A stretch of 64,000 nucleotides of DNA from NCBI GenBank assembly GCA_937895345.1, contig CALAWP010000060.1, positions 42,411 through 106,410 of the forward strand. The letters are read 5' to 3'. Origin of the DNA: an uncultured Paenibacillus sp. (GTDB taxonomy: Bacteria; Bacillota; Bacilli; Paenibacillales; Paenibacillaceae). The notes below the pieces were generated by a model that ran no database searches, was not told the origin of the DNA, and saw only the letters and a program-made list of their open reading frames with translations. The position numbers and the translations under genes were made by a program. This document shows positions 50,382 to 58,340 of the stretch, piece after piece (position 1 is the first letter of the stretch; every line of letters starts with the position of its first letter).

Positions 50382-50511
50382 CTCCTTTATTAGGATGCCT
50401 GCGAGTAGTATATCCTTATTCCGCCTTTTCTAAGATTCATGATGCTTGTATTTGCATCATTTGGGGTATTCTAAGGGCTACATCAAGGTGAACAAATGGA
50501 GGTTGCCGTCC

Positions 50512-50676
50512 ATGAAATGGGTGTATTGGCTTCGATTGTACGATACAAAGTTTCAAGCGGGCTGTCTGGTGCGAAGAATGGAAAACGACTGGTGGATTTA
50601 CGGATACGACTGTCCGCGCGAGATCGAAGTGTACCGGTCCAGGAAAGGACGCTACGGCGTCAGATTCCTCCCATAA
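50512..50676 (+). CDS. Small conserved-looking hypothetical protein
   Basis: 54 aa from ATG 50512; GGAGGT lies eight bases upstream, a good site. The peptide is rich in aromatic and charged residues (MKWVYWLRLYDTKF, then NDWWIYGYDCPREIEVYR) and has no membrane segment or known motif. Good ribosome binding site and balanced composition favour a real gene. It ends just before the tRNA promoter. Function unknown. Confidence 0.55.
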   Translation: MKWVYWLRLYDTKFQAGCLVRRMENDWWIYGYDCPREIEVYRSRKGRYGVRFLP

Positions 50677-50684
50677 AAAAATAC

Positions 50685-50714
50685 TTGACTGCGGATTGGT
50701 TTATATAGTATATT
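50685..50714 (+). promoter_or_regulatory. Promoter of the tRNA cluster
   Basis: TTGACT (50685-50690), 18-base spacer, TATATT (50709-50714), 43 bases before the first tRNA. Confidence 0.7.
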
Positions 50715-50757
50715 AATTGATGTCGCCATTAAATTGCTTTGCTGAAATGGACAACAT

Positions 50758-50834
50758 CGCGGGGTGGAGCAGCTCGGTAGCTCGTCGGGCTCATAACCCG
50801 AAGGCCGCAGGTTCAAATCCTGCCCCCGCAACCA
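50758..50834 (+). tRNA. Initiator tRNA-fMet (CAT)
   Basis: 77 nt including encoded CCA. Anticodon loop CTCATAA flanked by the GGG/CCC pairs that mark initiator tRNA, and the C1-A72 mismatch at the acceptor end (CGCGGGG against CCCCGCA). Confidence 0.95.
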
Positions 50835-50869
50835 ACCATCGATCAATATGCTCTTATAGTATTATTCGA

Positions 50870-50946
50870 GGGCCCTTAGCTCAGTTGGTTAGAGCGGTCG
50901 GCTCATAACCGATTGGTCGGGGGTTCGAGTCCCTCAGGGCCCACCA
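50870..50946 (+). tRNA. tRNA with CAT anticodon, probably tRNA-Ile2
   Basis: 77 nt with encoded CCA; acceptor GGGCCCT/AGGGCCC. The anticodon is CAT. It lacks the initiator features; the GGxCC(C/U)U-UAGCUCAGUUGGUUAGAGC start and CGGCTCATAACCG loop resemble the Bacillus tRNA-Ile whose C34 is changed to lysidine by TilS. Elongator tRNA-Met cannot be ruled out by eye. Confidence 0.85.
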
Positions 50947-50967
50947 TGATCAAAGCAAATTCCACAT

Positions 50968-51056
50968 GCCGGGGTGGCGGAACTGGCAGACGCACAGGAC
51001 TTAAAATCCTGCGGTAGGTGACTACCGTACGGGTTCGATTCCCGTCCTCGGCACCA
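50968..51056 (+). tRNA. tRNA-Leu (TAA)
   Basis: 89 nt, class II with a long variable arm (GTAGGTGACTAC region) and encoded CCA. Anticodon TAA in GACTTAAAATC; acceptor GCCGGGG/CCTCGGC with one G-U pair. Its 3' 55 bases are repeated at 52993, marking an integration site. The gene itself is complete. Confidence 0.95.
51002..51056 (+). repeat. attL-type direct repeat (3' part of tRNA-Leu)
   Basis: 55 bp from the anticodon loop to the CCA end, matched by 52993-53047 with two differences (51013 G against T, 51046 C against G). This copy keeps the acceptor pairing, so the left copy restores a working tRNA. Confidence 0.88.
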
Positions 51057-51090
51057 CAATCGAAAAGCCCGTAGTTATGCGGTTTGCCAG

Positions 51091-51140
51091 CGGTAAGCCG
51101 ACGGTAAGCCATTCGGAAGCAAACGGTACATAGACGGTAA
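51091..51140 (+). repeat. ACGGTAA-type repeats, possible recombinase arm sites (left)
   Basis: CGGTAAGCC at 51091 and 51102, ACGGTAC at 51123 and ACGGTAA at 51134 in direct orientation. Similar words occur inside the other end: ACGGCAA 52761, ACGGTAG 52777, ACGGTAA 52790. Such repeats near both att ends fit arm-type integrase sites; this is inference. Confidence 0.45.
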
Positions 51141-51262
51141 ATTACGAACCGTAAAATACGAATCCTGACGCGCCTGGTACATAATCGGTCGCGTAAAAGA
51201 CGCCTTTAGCCGCACAATATTCGGTTTCAACCGAAAATAACGCGGAAGAGGTGTTTTTATTT

Positions 51263-52236
51263 ATGCGGAAAAATTCAGGAGTCCGGCGGAAGAATACGAT
51301 TGCGGACAGCGGTTACGACGCTGTCAATCTGCCGGTGGAGGCGGAGGATTTCGAGGTTGCAGAGCGGACGTTTCTGCGGAATTGTAAAATACGCAATTTG
51401 TCCGGTACCACAATCGTCTATTACCGCGACGTCATCGGTCGACTGCGGAAAGAGATGAAGAATCTCGGAGTTGAAAGGCCGGTAGACGTTTCACACGAAC
51501 ATATACACGAAATTATGTTGGCGACCCGGGAGGCTGGGGCGAAGGATGCAACGGTTGACAAGTATATTCGTGGGTGGCGTGTGTTCTTCAACTATATGGC
51601 TACGGAAGGATACGTTAACGACAACCGTTTGACAAGTCATTAAAGTTAAATCGGAGAAACGACTGATTGAGACGTTCAGTAAACCGCAGTTTAAAAGCGT
51701 TGCTAGCCGCGCCGGATCGATCGAAGTTTACTGGATATCGCGATTACTTTTTGATGCTCCTGTTATACGAGACTGGCGTCCGGATATCGGAAGCAGAGGG
51801 GATCACAGTACCAAACATCAACTGGCGCGAGCGGAAGATTAAAGTGTACGGTAAGGGACGCAAAGAGCGATACGTGCCTTTTCAGAAAACGCTTGAGTTG
51901 CACTTGCGTCAATATCTCGAAATTCGCGGACTGCTCGACCACGATTTCTTATTCGTCATCATCGATAACACGCCGATGAAGGTTCGGACGATGCAAGAGA
52001 ACATACAAGCTTACGGTGTTGCGGCCGGTATAAAAGGCGTTAGGGTTTCGCCGCACACGTTCCGACACACGATGGCAAAGGCTTATATTATGAACGGAGG
52101 CGATCCGCTTTCCTTGCAGATCATCCTCGGGCACGCCACGCTCGACATGGTACGAAACTACGTTAATCTATTCTCAAGCGATATCTCTCAGAAGCACGAG
52201 CGACATAGTCCGTTGGAGACGCTAGAAGACGAATAA
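51263..52236 (+). pseudogene. Tyrosine recombinase (integrase) with two frameshifts
   Basis: The N-terminal core-binding (SAM-like) domain is open from ATG 51263 (behind GGAAGAGGTG) to a stop at 51641; the catalytic domain is open in another frame from about 51694 to 52236. Reading the third frame between them (51639-51695) gives KVKSEKRLIETFSKPQFK, the expected linker, so two single-base shifts are present, near 51640 and in the AAAA run near 51693. Catalytic residues survive: Arg in ETGVRISEAEG, the Lys hairpin YGKGRKERYVP, HTFRH, LGHA and the Tyr in MVRNYVN. The enzyme is related to the XerC/D-like phage integrase family. Confidence 0.88.
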
Positions 52237-52249
52237 TATCAAAGCCCCG

Positions 52250-52285
52250 TACGGAGCCATTACGGTTCTGTAAGGGGCTTTTTTT
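52250..52285. terminator. Terminator after the integrase pseudogene
   Basis: AAAGCCCC (52251-52258) / GGGGCTTT (52274-52281) with an imperfect inner stem (ACGGAGCC / GGTTCTGT) and a T-run. It also lies at the end of the convergent small gene. Confidence 0.8.
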
Positions 52286-52580
52286 ATTGCGCTGCTTGAT
52301 CAGTAGCGTCTTTTTGATGGATATACTCTGGTGTGTTATATGTCGAGTCCTCATCACTGTTTTTCGAGTCATACACCGCAAGCCCTGTCGCAATTAACGC
52401 TGAGATAATTCCCGTACAAACTATTCCGACGCCACGGACTGCGATAATGATGAAGTTATATGCATCCCCTCCGACAATGACTCCCGTACCATCTGAAGTG
52501 TCGTAATTAAACATCATGATTACTCCGTAAATGGCGAGTCCTACCGCTACTATGTAAAACAATGCAATAATCTGCTTCAA
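52284..52580 (-). CDS. Small two-helix membrane protein carried by the element
   Basis: 98 aa from TTG 52580 on the minus strand, five bases after GGAGGTGA. Two hydrophobic segments (residues 4-26 and 47-72: FIIIAVRGVGIVCTGIISALIATGLAV) and a hydrophilic, acidic C-terminus with Gln and His. No known family recognised. As the only intact gene of the element it is a candidate cargo or exclusion function, but nothing in the sequence shows this. Confidence 0.6.
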   Translation of the reverse strand: MKQIIALFYIVAVGLAIYGVIMMFNYDTSDGTGVIVGGDAYNFIIIAVRGVGIVCTGIISALIATGLAVYDSKNSDEDSTYNTPEYIHQKDATDQAAQ

Positions 52581-52595
52581 TATGGTCACCTCCAA

Positions 52596-52992
52596 TATTC
52601 AACTCAGTTCAATTTTACCAGCTCGTTCGGCGCTCGGCGATAAAAATTTTCGTAGCCCTATGTTTTTACGTCCGTTTTAACTCGTCTATTTTTCCGTCAG
52701 AACGACGCTGCCCAATCCGGAGGATAAATGTAGCCGACGAAATAATTTACTGGAAATTTTACGGCAAGTGTGCGAAACGGTAGGCTATGACGGTAAACTA
52801 GCGTCAGGCTAAGGCGCGTCTTTTATGCGAAGTACGCGCAAGGTTCGTAAAAACCAATTGACCAACGTCAAGCCACCGACTAAGCAACCGGAAAAGTGTT
52901 CTACGGGGTGAGCCGAATATTACGAGCTGGTCCGTAAAGGGAACGTCTTACGACGTCTGGCATAGACGTTTTTATGCCTCCGCCGTAAAACA
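52596..52992. other. Non-coding right part of the integrated element
   Basis: No supported gene. It contains ACGGTAA-type repeats at 52761, 52777 and 52790 and ends at the right att repeat. Open frames on the minus strand here are antisense to the tRNA fragment. Confidence 0.6.
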
Positions 52993-53047
52993 TAAAATCC
53001 TGCTGTAGGTGACTACCGTACGGGTTCGATTCCCGTGCTCGGCACCA
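52993..53047 (+). repeat. attR-type repeat: tRNA-Leu 3' fragment
   Basis: 55 bp, two mismatches to 51002-51056. The first acceptor base of its 3' strand is G instead of C, so it cannot pair as in the full gene; it is a displaced fragment without a 5' half. It marks the right boundary of the element. Confidence 0.88.
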
Positions 53048-53355
53048 ATTTGTAAATGCTCGTAAATCAACGGTTTTCCAATATGATCCAGACATAAGCG
53101 GCCGAAAACAACGTACATTACAAACCCGTGAAACGCACAATTCTATTTACAATACTTAATGAAAACGGCACCTCGCAGTTGCGCCTTATTCGTGGTAAAA
53201 CGAAATATTGCAGCATAGAGGTGCTTTTTGATGTCCGCAATAAAATGTACTGTCAGTATTGGAACAACATTCTTAATTAAAAAAAGAAGTGTGAAGCGAA
53301 ACTTGCGTTGCGGCAGTACAGTTTCAATATAGTTGTCTTTTCCCTTCAGGGGCTT

Positions 53356-53374
53356 CATCATACTCGGTATGATG
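53356..53374. promoter_or_regulatory. Palindrome upstream of the acetyltransferase gene
   Basis: CATCATAC-TCG-GTATGATG, a perfect 8-bp inverted repeat 29 bases before the start codon. It may be an operator or a leader hairpin. The rest of the 355-bp gap (53048-53402) shows a GCACCTC/GAGGTGC pair (53172-53224) spanning a large loop and ending in TTTTT, and no gene. Confidence 0.45.
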
Positions 53375-53402
53375 GAAGGAGCGGAAGGGCGGGGTAAAGA
53401 CG

Positions 53403-54338
53403 ATGGATATCTTTAAATTACAGGATAAACCCGATTTTTTCGATCGGGCGGTGCAATTGTTTTGGGAGCAATGGGGAAGCGACGCAAACTTTATGTTTTA
53501 TTACGATTGTATGCTTCATTCCATAAAGACGGAGAGCGAGTTGCCGCGATTTTATATTGGCATTCGCAATGAAAGGATCATCGGCACTTATGCGATGCTG
53601 CGAAATGACCTGATCAGCCGTCAGGACGTATATCCGTGGCTTGCTTGTTTATATGTGTTGCCCGAGTACAGGGGACAAAGGAACGGCGCAAAGCTGTTGA
53701 GGCACGCGCTGCAGGAAACGCGGAAAATGGGCTTCGACAACCTTTACCTCAATACCGACTTGAATGGTTATTACGAACAATACGGATGGAGCCGCTTCGC
53801 GGACGGTTATCTGACAAACGGCGCAAAGACCGCCATTTATTCGGCCCCGGCCGCTATGGCGGAACCGGGAGCCAACATTGCGATCCAGTCCATCGGGGAA
53901 TGTCCGGAACGGCGGGAAACGTTCATCGACTATGTTACCGAAGAGTGGGCACCCGTCAAAAACACAGTCATTTCGCAAATGGAAAAAAGTTTGATGGCGG
54001 AGAACGGATTGCCGCTGACCTTCCTGATGATCAAAAACGACCGGATAATCGGTTTTTATCAGCTGATTGAGCAGGAATTAGTAGACCGGAAAGATTTGTC
54101 GCCATGGATTGCGCCGCTGTTTATCGATAAACGCGAGCGGGGGCATGCTTTGGGCGGCGTATTGCTTGAACACGCCAGGATGACTGCAGGACGGCTGGGG
54201 TATCCCAAGGTGTATTTGACTACGGACCATATCCGGTATTACGAGAAATACGGCTTTCGGGAAATCGGACTCAGCAATTTTGAATGGGGACGTCCCAGCA
54301 AAATATATGAGCACGATACGTTGACTTGCGATGGTTAA
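53403..54338 (+). CDS. GNAT acetyltransferase with two tandem GNAT domains
   Basis: 311 aa. The two halves are similar: LACLYVLPEYRGQRNGAKLL in the first (about residues 80-99) and IAPLFIDKRERGHALGGVLL in the second (about 237-256), each followed by NLYLNTD / KVYLTTD and a YYEQYGW / YYEKYGF end. The first half has the fuller R/Q-x-x-G-x-G/A acetyl-CoA loop. This points to an internal duplication. Many such tandem GNATs modify small molecules or aminoglycosides, but the substrate cannot be told. ATG 53403 follows GGGCGGGG, a weak site. It is monocistronic. Confidence 0.85.
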   Translation: MDIFKLQDKPDFFDRAVQLFWEQWGSDANFMFYYDCMLHSIKTESELPRFYIGIRNERIIGTYAMLRNDLISRQDVYPWLACLYVLPEYRGQRNGAKLLRHALQETRKMGFDNLYLNTDLNGYYEQYGWSRFADGYLTNGAKTAIYSAPAAMAEPGANIAIQSIGECPERRETFIDYVTEEWAPVKNTVISQMEKSLMAENGLPLTFLMIKNDRIIGFYQLIEQELVDRKDLSPWIAPLFIDKRERGHALGGVLLEHARMTAGRLGYPKVYLTTDHIRYYEKYGFREIGLSNFEWGRPSKIYEHDTLTCDG

Positions 54339-54419
54339 AGTTGCTCCTTTCTAGACGGAGGCGTTTCCCGCTATAATGTTAAATAGATGATCTTTAGCAT
54401 AGTGGAGGAAACCGACGGA

Positions 54420-55094
54420 ATGAAGCTGGAGTTAGGTAACGACTGGTTGGACAAGCTGGCAGCGGAGCTGCGGGAGCCTTATTTGCTGCAGTGGCTGGAG
54501 GAATTGGATCAACGATATGCGGAGACGGCCGTTTATCCGCCGAAGGAGCATCTGCTCCGCGCGCTGGAGACGACGCCTTACGCGGCGGTTAAGGCCGTTA
54601 TATTGGGACAGGATCCTTACCATGGAGCGGGGCAGTCGCACGGGCTTTGCTTCTCGGTGCAGAGAGGCGTCAAGCTGCCGCCCTCGCTCAAAAATATATA
54701 TAAAGAGCTGGAATCGGATACGGGCTGCAAGCCGCCGTCCCACGGCTGCCTGGAGCATTGGGCGGAGCAGGGCGTACTGCTGCTGAACACGGTGCTGACC
54801 GTCGAGGACGGCCGCCCGGGCTCGCATCAGAAGAAGGGGTGGGAACGGTTTACCGACCGGATTATCGGATTGCTGAACGAGCGGGAGCAGCCCGTCGTGT
54901 TCGTGTTATGGGGCAGGCATGCGCAGGCCAAGCTGTCGCTGATCGATACGGAGCGGCATCCGGTCGTCGCTTCGGCGCATCCGAGCCCGTTATCGGCGCG
55001 AACCGGATTTTTCGGGAGCAAACCTTTTTCGACGATTAATCGTCATTTGGAGGCAATGGGGAACGCGCCGATCGAATGGGCGATTCCGGACTAA
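54420..55094 (+). CDS. ung: Uracil-DNA glycosylase
   Basis: Family 1 UDG that removes uracil from DNA. 224 aa from ATG 54420, behind GTGGAGGAA. Catalytic motif ILGQDPYHGAGQSHGL near residue 58 with the active-site Asp, PPSLKNIYKEL, and the DNA-binding loop SAHPSPLSARTGFFGSKPFS near the end. A good -10 (TATAAT, 54372) lies in the gap, but no clear -35. Cleanly monocistronic. Confidence 0.97.
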   Translation: MKLELGNDWLDKLAAELREPYLLQWLEELDQRYAETAVYPPKEHLLRALETTPYAAVKAVILGQDPYHGAGQSHGLCFSVQRGVKLPPSLKNIYKELESDTGCKPPSHGCLEHWAEQGVLLLNTVLTVEDGRPGSHQKKGWERFTDRIIGLLNEREQPVVFVLWGRHAQAKLSLIDTERHPVVASAHPSPLSARTGFFGSKPFSTINRHLEAMGNAPIEWAIPD

Positions 55095-55105
55095 TCTGCC
55101 AAAGA

Positions 55106-55158
55106 CAAGGCTGCTTCGGCCGTCTATGCTCCAGGGCATAAACGTCAAAGCAGCCTTG
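55106..55158. terminator. Convergent hairpin between ung and the SLH gene
   Basis: CAAGGCTGCTT (55106-55116) / AAGCAGCCTTG (55148-55158), perfect 11 bp, enclosing a 31-base loop with its own smaller stem (TATGC/GGCATA). No long T-tract on either side. Confidence 0.55.
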
Positions 55159-55224
55159 CCGCGTTGTGAAACGATATCGTTTGCGAAAATGAAACCGGTG
55201 TAAGCGATCTTATGGCCGGTTTCC

Positions 55225-56217
55225 TTACTGAGCCGGGCTGGAAACGCTGTCGCTAGGGTTGGACGAGCCGTTCCCCGGATGGGAAGGAGTGCCGCCGCCC
55301 GATACGCTTCTCGCGAGAACCGGCTTAAGGGAAGCGTCCACGTAAGCGATTGCTTTCACGTTCGTAATGACTTGCGGATACATCCGGTCCGGATCGGGCA
55401 GGACCGGATCGACATGAATAATCGCCTGGTCACCCTCGAATACGATGGAGGAGATGCGCAGGCCGTAACCCGGATGCGGCGCATCGGCCGATATGATAAC
55501 TTTGTTGACGTCCTTGGTAACCGCTTCCGTCTCCAGCTTCAATTCCCAATCGTATGACGGCTGCTCGGGCATCGGCTCGATCGGCTGCGTATTTTCGACG
55601 AATTGAATGCCGCCGTACAGCCAGCCGGCCGCGGTGCCGCGCGTGATTGCCTTGTCGGGGAAAAACTTGGCGGAGCCGTTCAGCTTAATGACATTCATAT
55701 TGAGCAAGTTTTGAATATTGCCCATATAGTCCGGATTAACTTGGTCTTTGTCTTCTAACTCGTTCCAAAGATCGATAATCGCGTAATCGCCCGTCCGTTT
55801 AATCGCCTGGAACAGATGATAAGCGAACTGCTCTCTCGTCATCGTATCGTTCGCCTTGACGTCCTGCGGAATGTTCAACTCGTTATGGGAACCGATCACA
55901 AACGCTTCCGAATACCAGGCGTCGTCGCGAAGATTCGGGAACGAGTCGCTGGCGAGCGGTTCTTTAACGAAGTTCGTCATATCGATATTCAGTCCGAACC
56001 CTTTCACCAGCAAATAGACTCCTTCGGCGTACGTCAGCTTGCCGTCCGGCTTGAAATTGTCGTCGGAGTAACCTCCGATAATGCCTCTCTTTTTCAGCTC
56101 CTGAATACTGTTGGCATCGGGATTGCCGGCGATGTCCTTGAATGCGAATGCGGATTGGCCGAGCGTAAAGACAAGCGCTATCGCAATCAATGCCATCCAT
56201 AGCGGTTTCTTCTTCAT
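55225..56217 (-). CDS. Secreted SLH-domain protein with PrcB-like C-terminal domain
   Basis: 330 aa with a signal peptide (MKKKPLWMALIAIALVFTLGQSAFA). Three SLH-type repeats follow (FKDIAGNPDANSIQELKKRGIIGGYSDD..., FPNLRDDAWYSEAFVIG..., and INLLNMNVIK...FPDKAITRGTAAGWL), which anchor proteins to secondary wall polymer in many Bacilli. The domain at about residues 230-300 (KVIISADAPHPGYGLRISSIVFEGDQAIIHV) resembles the PrcB C-terminal fold. A Ser/Pro/Gly-rich tail ends the protein. GAGGTGAACTG precedes ATG 56217. Role unknown. Confidence 0.8.
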   Translation of the reverse strand: MKKKPLWMALIAIALVFTLGQSAFAFKDIAGNPDANSIQELKKRGIIGGYSDDNFKPDGKLTYAEGVYLLVKGFGLNIDMTNFVKEPLASDSFPNLRDDAWYSEAFVIGSHNELNIPQDVKANDTMTREQFAYHLFQAIKRTGDYAIIDLWNELEDKDQVNPDYMGNIQNLLNMNVIKLNGSAKFFPDKAITRGTAAGWLYGGIQFVENTQPIEPMPEQPSYDWELKLETEAVTKDVNKVIISADAPHPGYGLRISSIVFEGDQAIIHVDPVLPDPDRMYPQVITNVKAIAYVDASLKPVLARSVSGGGTPSHPGNGSSNPSDSVSSPAQ

Positions 56218-56463
56218 CAGTTCACCTCTTTAAGTATTTTTGCAGCTGCACCTACTATGACGGTACGGACAGCCATTAGGTTGCGCCGGCGGAAAAATTA
56301 GGCCCGGTTTCCCATGCGTCTTTGCGAGAACGGAGGAAAAAGGCGGCGCTTGTCGTTCGAGCGGATATCGATTAGAATGATGAAATCGAGCCGTAACGTC
56401 CGCTTGGCCCGGAAGCGCTCCGTATCGTGTAAGCGTTTGCCGGAGGGAGAAGGAGGAACAGAC

Positions 56464-58242
56464 TTGAAACGGGTCTTCAGCCTGAACAATATCCGATTAA
56501 AAAACAAGATGCTGATCGTATACGTGCTGTGCGTCTTTCTGCCGATCGTTCTGACGAACGTCATCTTTTATCAAGTCACCTCCAGCAATGTAAAGCAGCA
56601 AAAAACGCAAGATATTTCGCGGGCTCTGGAACAGGTCAAAAACGAGTTTCGCACCGAAATCGAAGACGCGGTCAGCGTCTCGTTAGTATTTGTAACCGAC
56701 AATACGCTGAATGAAATTATCGAAACGGCCTACGAACGGCCGGAAGCTTATATCGAAGCGTACGACTCCTATTTTCGTCGAATCTTGAACAACTATACGC
56801 CGGTGTACAATTCGGTGCAAAACATTAAAATTTATCTGGACAATCCGACCATCCTGCATTCCGGCGGCATCGGATACTTGTCCGACGAAGTGAAGGCCGC
56901 GGAATGGTACATGCGGATTCAAGCGGACTCCACGAACGAGCCGATGCTCGTCCGAAGCGCCAGGGAGGACCAGTTCGAGAAAGCGGACAGGCGGATGGAC
57001 CGCGAAGCGTTCAGCATCGTGCGCAAAATGAATTATTACAGCTCCATGAACAACTGGGAAAAAATATTGAAGATCGAATTGAAGGCGTCGACGATTCAGC
57101 AAATTTTTTCGAATTTGAATCTGAACGGCCACTTCTATTTGCTTAACGAAAACGGCATTATCGAATATACGACGGACAGCGGCATCGACTGGAGGCGGGA
57201 ATCGGTGGATTATGCTTCGGTCGGACGTCCGTCCGGCACGATGGTATTCGAAACGGAATATACGAACGCCGGTTATTTGGACGGCTGGCGCATCGTCGGT
57301 ACGATTTCGGAGGACGAGGTGTTTTTGGAGGTCAAGCAGTCGAGGGAGTTCGTCATCTGGCTGGCGGCGATCAACCTGCTCGCGGCGACAATCATTATCG
57401 TTTGGATTTCGAGATCGATTACGACTCGTCTCGGATACATCTTGAGACATATGAAACGGGTCAAAAACCAGCACTTCGTAACGATCGACCAACAGGAGAT
57501 GAGGGATGAAATCGGTCAATTGACCGAGGAATTCAACCGGATGACCTTGCAAATCAAAAGCTTGATCAACGATGTATACATGGCGGACATTATGCAGAAA
57601 AACTTGGAGCTGGAGCGGAGAAAAGCGCAGTTGAATGCGCTGCAAAGCCAGATCAACCCGCATTTTCTGTTTAATGCGCTGGAGACGATCCGGATGAGAA
57701 GCGTCATTAAGAAGGAAACCGAAACGGCCAAAATCATTCACAATATGGCGAAGCTGTTCCGCTCGTCGCTCACCTGGAACCGCGACAAGGTGACGGTAAA
57801 GGAAGAACTCGATTTTATTTTATGTTTTCTCGAAATTCAGCAATACCGGTTCGGCGACCGGATGCGGTACGGCATCCAAGCCGATCCGGCGGCGCTGGCG
57901 TGCACCATTCCGAAGTTCGTCTTTCTGCCGTTCGTCGAGAACGCCTGCATTCATGGCATCGAACCTTTGAAATCGGGAGGGTATATCGATATTGCCATCA
58001 CGAAAGACGATCAATCGTTAACATTTACGATATCGGACAACGGGGTGGGCATGCAGCCGGAGCAAAGCGACCGCTTTTATCGCTTTCTGGAAAATGAAGA
58101 GGAGCTGGGCGAGCATATCGGAGTGCAAAACGTCATTTATCGGCTGCGAATGATTTACGGCGACCGGTTCAAATTTGTGCTGGACAGCAAGCCCGGAGAA
58201 GGCACCCGGGTTACGCTCGCCATCCCGTTCATGGAACTATGA
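56464..58242 (+). CDS. YesM-type sensor histidine kinase
   Basis: 592 aa from TTG 56464 behind AAGGAGGAACAGAC; the longer in-frame reading from 56314 has no ribosome binding site. Membrane helix about residues 15-36, an extracellular dCache-like sensor (about 40-290), a second helix (about 297-318), HAMP, then the His kinase domain with QINPHFLFNALETIRMRS, phospho-His near residue 400, and the ATP-binding N-box DNGVGM. With the AraC-type regulator at 59549 it makes a YesM/YesN-type pair, which typically controls carbohydrate uptake or hydrolases. The GH8 gene between them points to xylo-oligosaccharides. Confidence 0.88.
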   Translation: MKRVFSLNNIRLKNKMLIVYVLCVFLPIVLTNVIFYQVTSSNVKQQKTQDISRALEQVKNEFRTEIEDAVSVSLVFVTDNTLNEIIETAYERPEAYIEAYDSYFRRILNNYTPVYNSVQNIKIYLDNPTILHSGGIGYLSDEVKAAEWYMRIQADSTNEPMLVRSAREDQFEKADRRMDREAFSIVRKMNYYSSMNNWEKILKIELKASTIQQIFSNLNLNGHFYLLNENGIIEYTTDSGIDWRRESVDYASVGRPSGTMVFETEYTNAGYLDGWRIVGTISEDEVFLEVKQSREFVIWLAAINLLAATIIIVWISRSITTRLGYILRHMKRVKNQHFVTIDQQEMRDEIGQLTEEFNRMTLQIKSLINDVYMADIMQKNLELERRKAQLNALQSQINPHFLFNALETIRMRSVIKKETETAKIIHNMAKLFRSSLTWNRDKVTVKEELDFILCFLEIQQYRFGDRMRYGIQADPAALACTIPKFVFLPFVENACIHGIEPLKSGGYIDIAITKDDQSLTFTISDNGVGMQPEQSDRFYRFLENEEELGEHIGVQNVIYRLRMIYGDRFKFVLDSKPGEGTRVTLAIPFMEL

Positions 58243-58340
58243 TTTTTGGTATAAATGCTTAAATTCGAAGGGTACTCATACGGTGCGGACGGATTTATAG
58301 TAGAAATGGACTGCCAAGAACAAGAAAGGGATGGATGGCA

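Larger units (their letters stand above)
51002..53047 (+). mobile_element. Small decayed integrative element in tRNA-Leu
   Basis: A 55-bp direct repeat (51002-51056 and 52993-53047, two mismatches) brackets about 1.94 kb that contains a tyrosine recombinase pseudogene, one small membrane-protein gene on the opposite strand and repeated ACGGTAA-type motifs near both ends. The base composition is more AT-rich than the flanking core. Insertion in the tRNA 3' end with restoration of the gene is the usual pattern of integrative elements. No replication, transfer or capsid gene is present, so it is a remnant or a minimal satellite-like element. Confidence 0.85.

Noticed and set aside
50652..50846. 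Open frame on the minus strand over the initiator tRNA
   Set aside because: Reads the antisense of a tRNA (the familiar GQDLNLRPSGYEP string), a common false protein.
50903..51112. Open frame on the minus strand over tRNA-Ile and tRNA-Leu
   Set aside because: Antisense of tRNA genes (EDGNRTRTVVTYRR and GPEGLEPPTNRL strings), not a real protein.
52901..53140. Open frame on the minus strand at the right att repeat
   Set aside because: Its core (CRARESNPYGSHLQQDF) is the antisense of the tRNA-Leu fragment.
53143..53361. 72-codon minus-strand frame upstream of the acetyltransferase
   Set aside because: No Shine-Dalgarno, begins in a palindrome and has no recognisable composition or motif.
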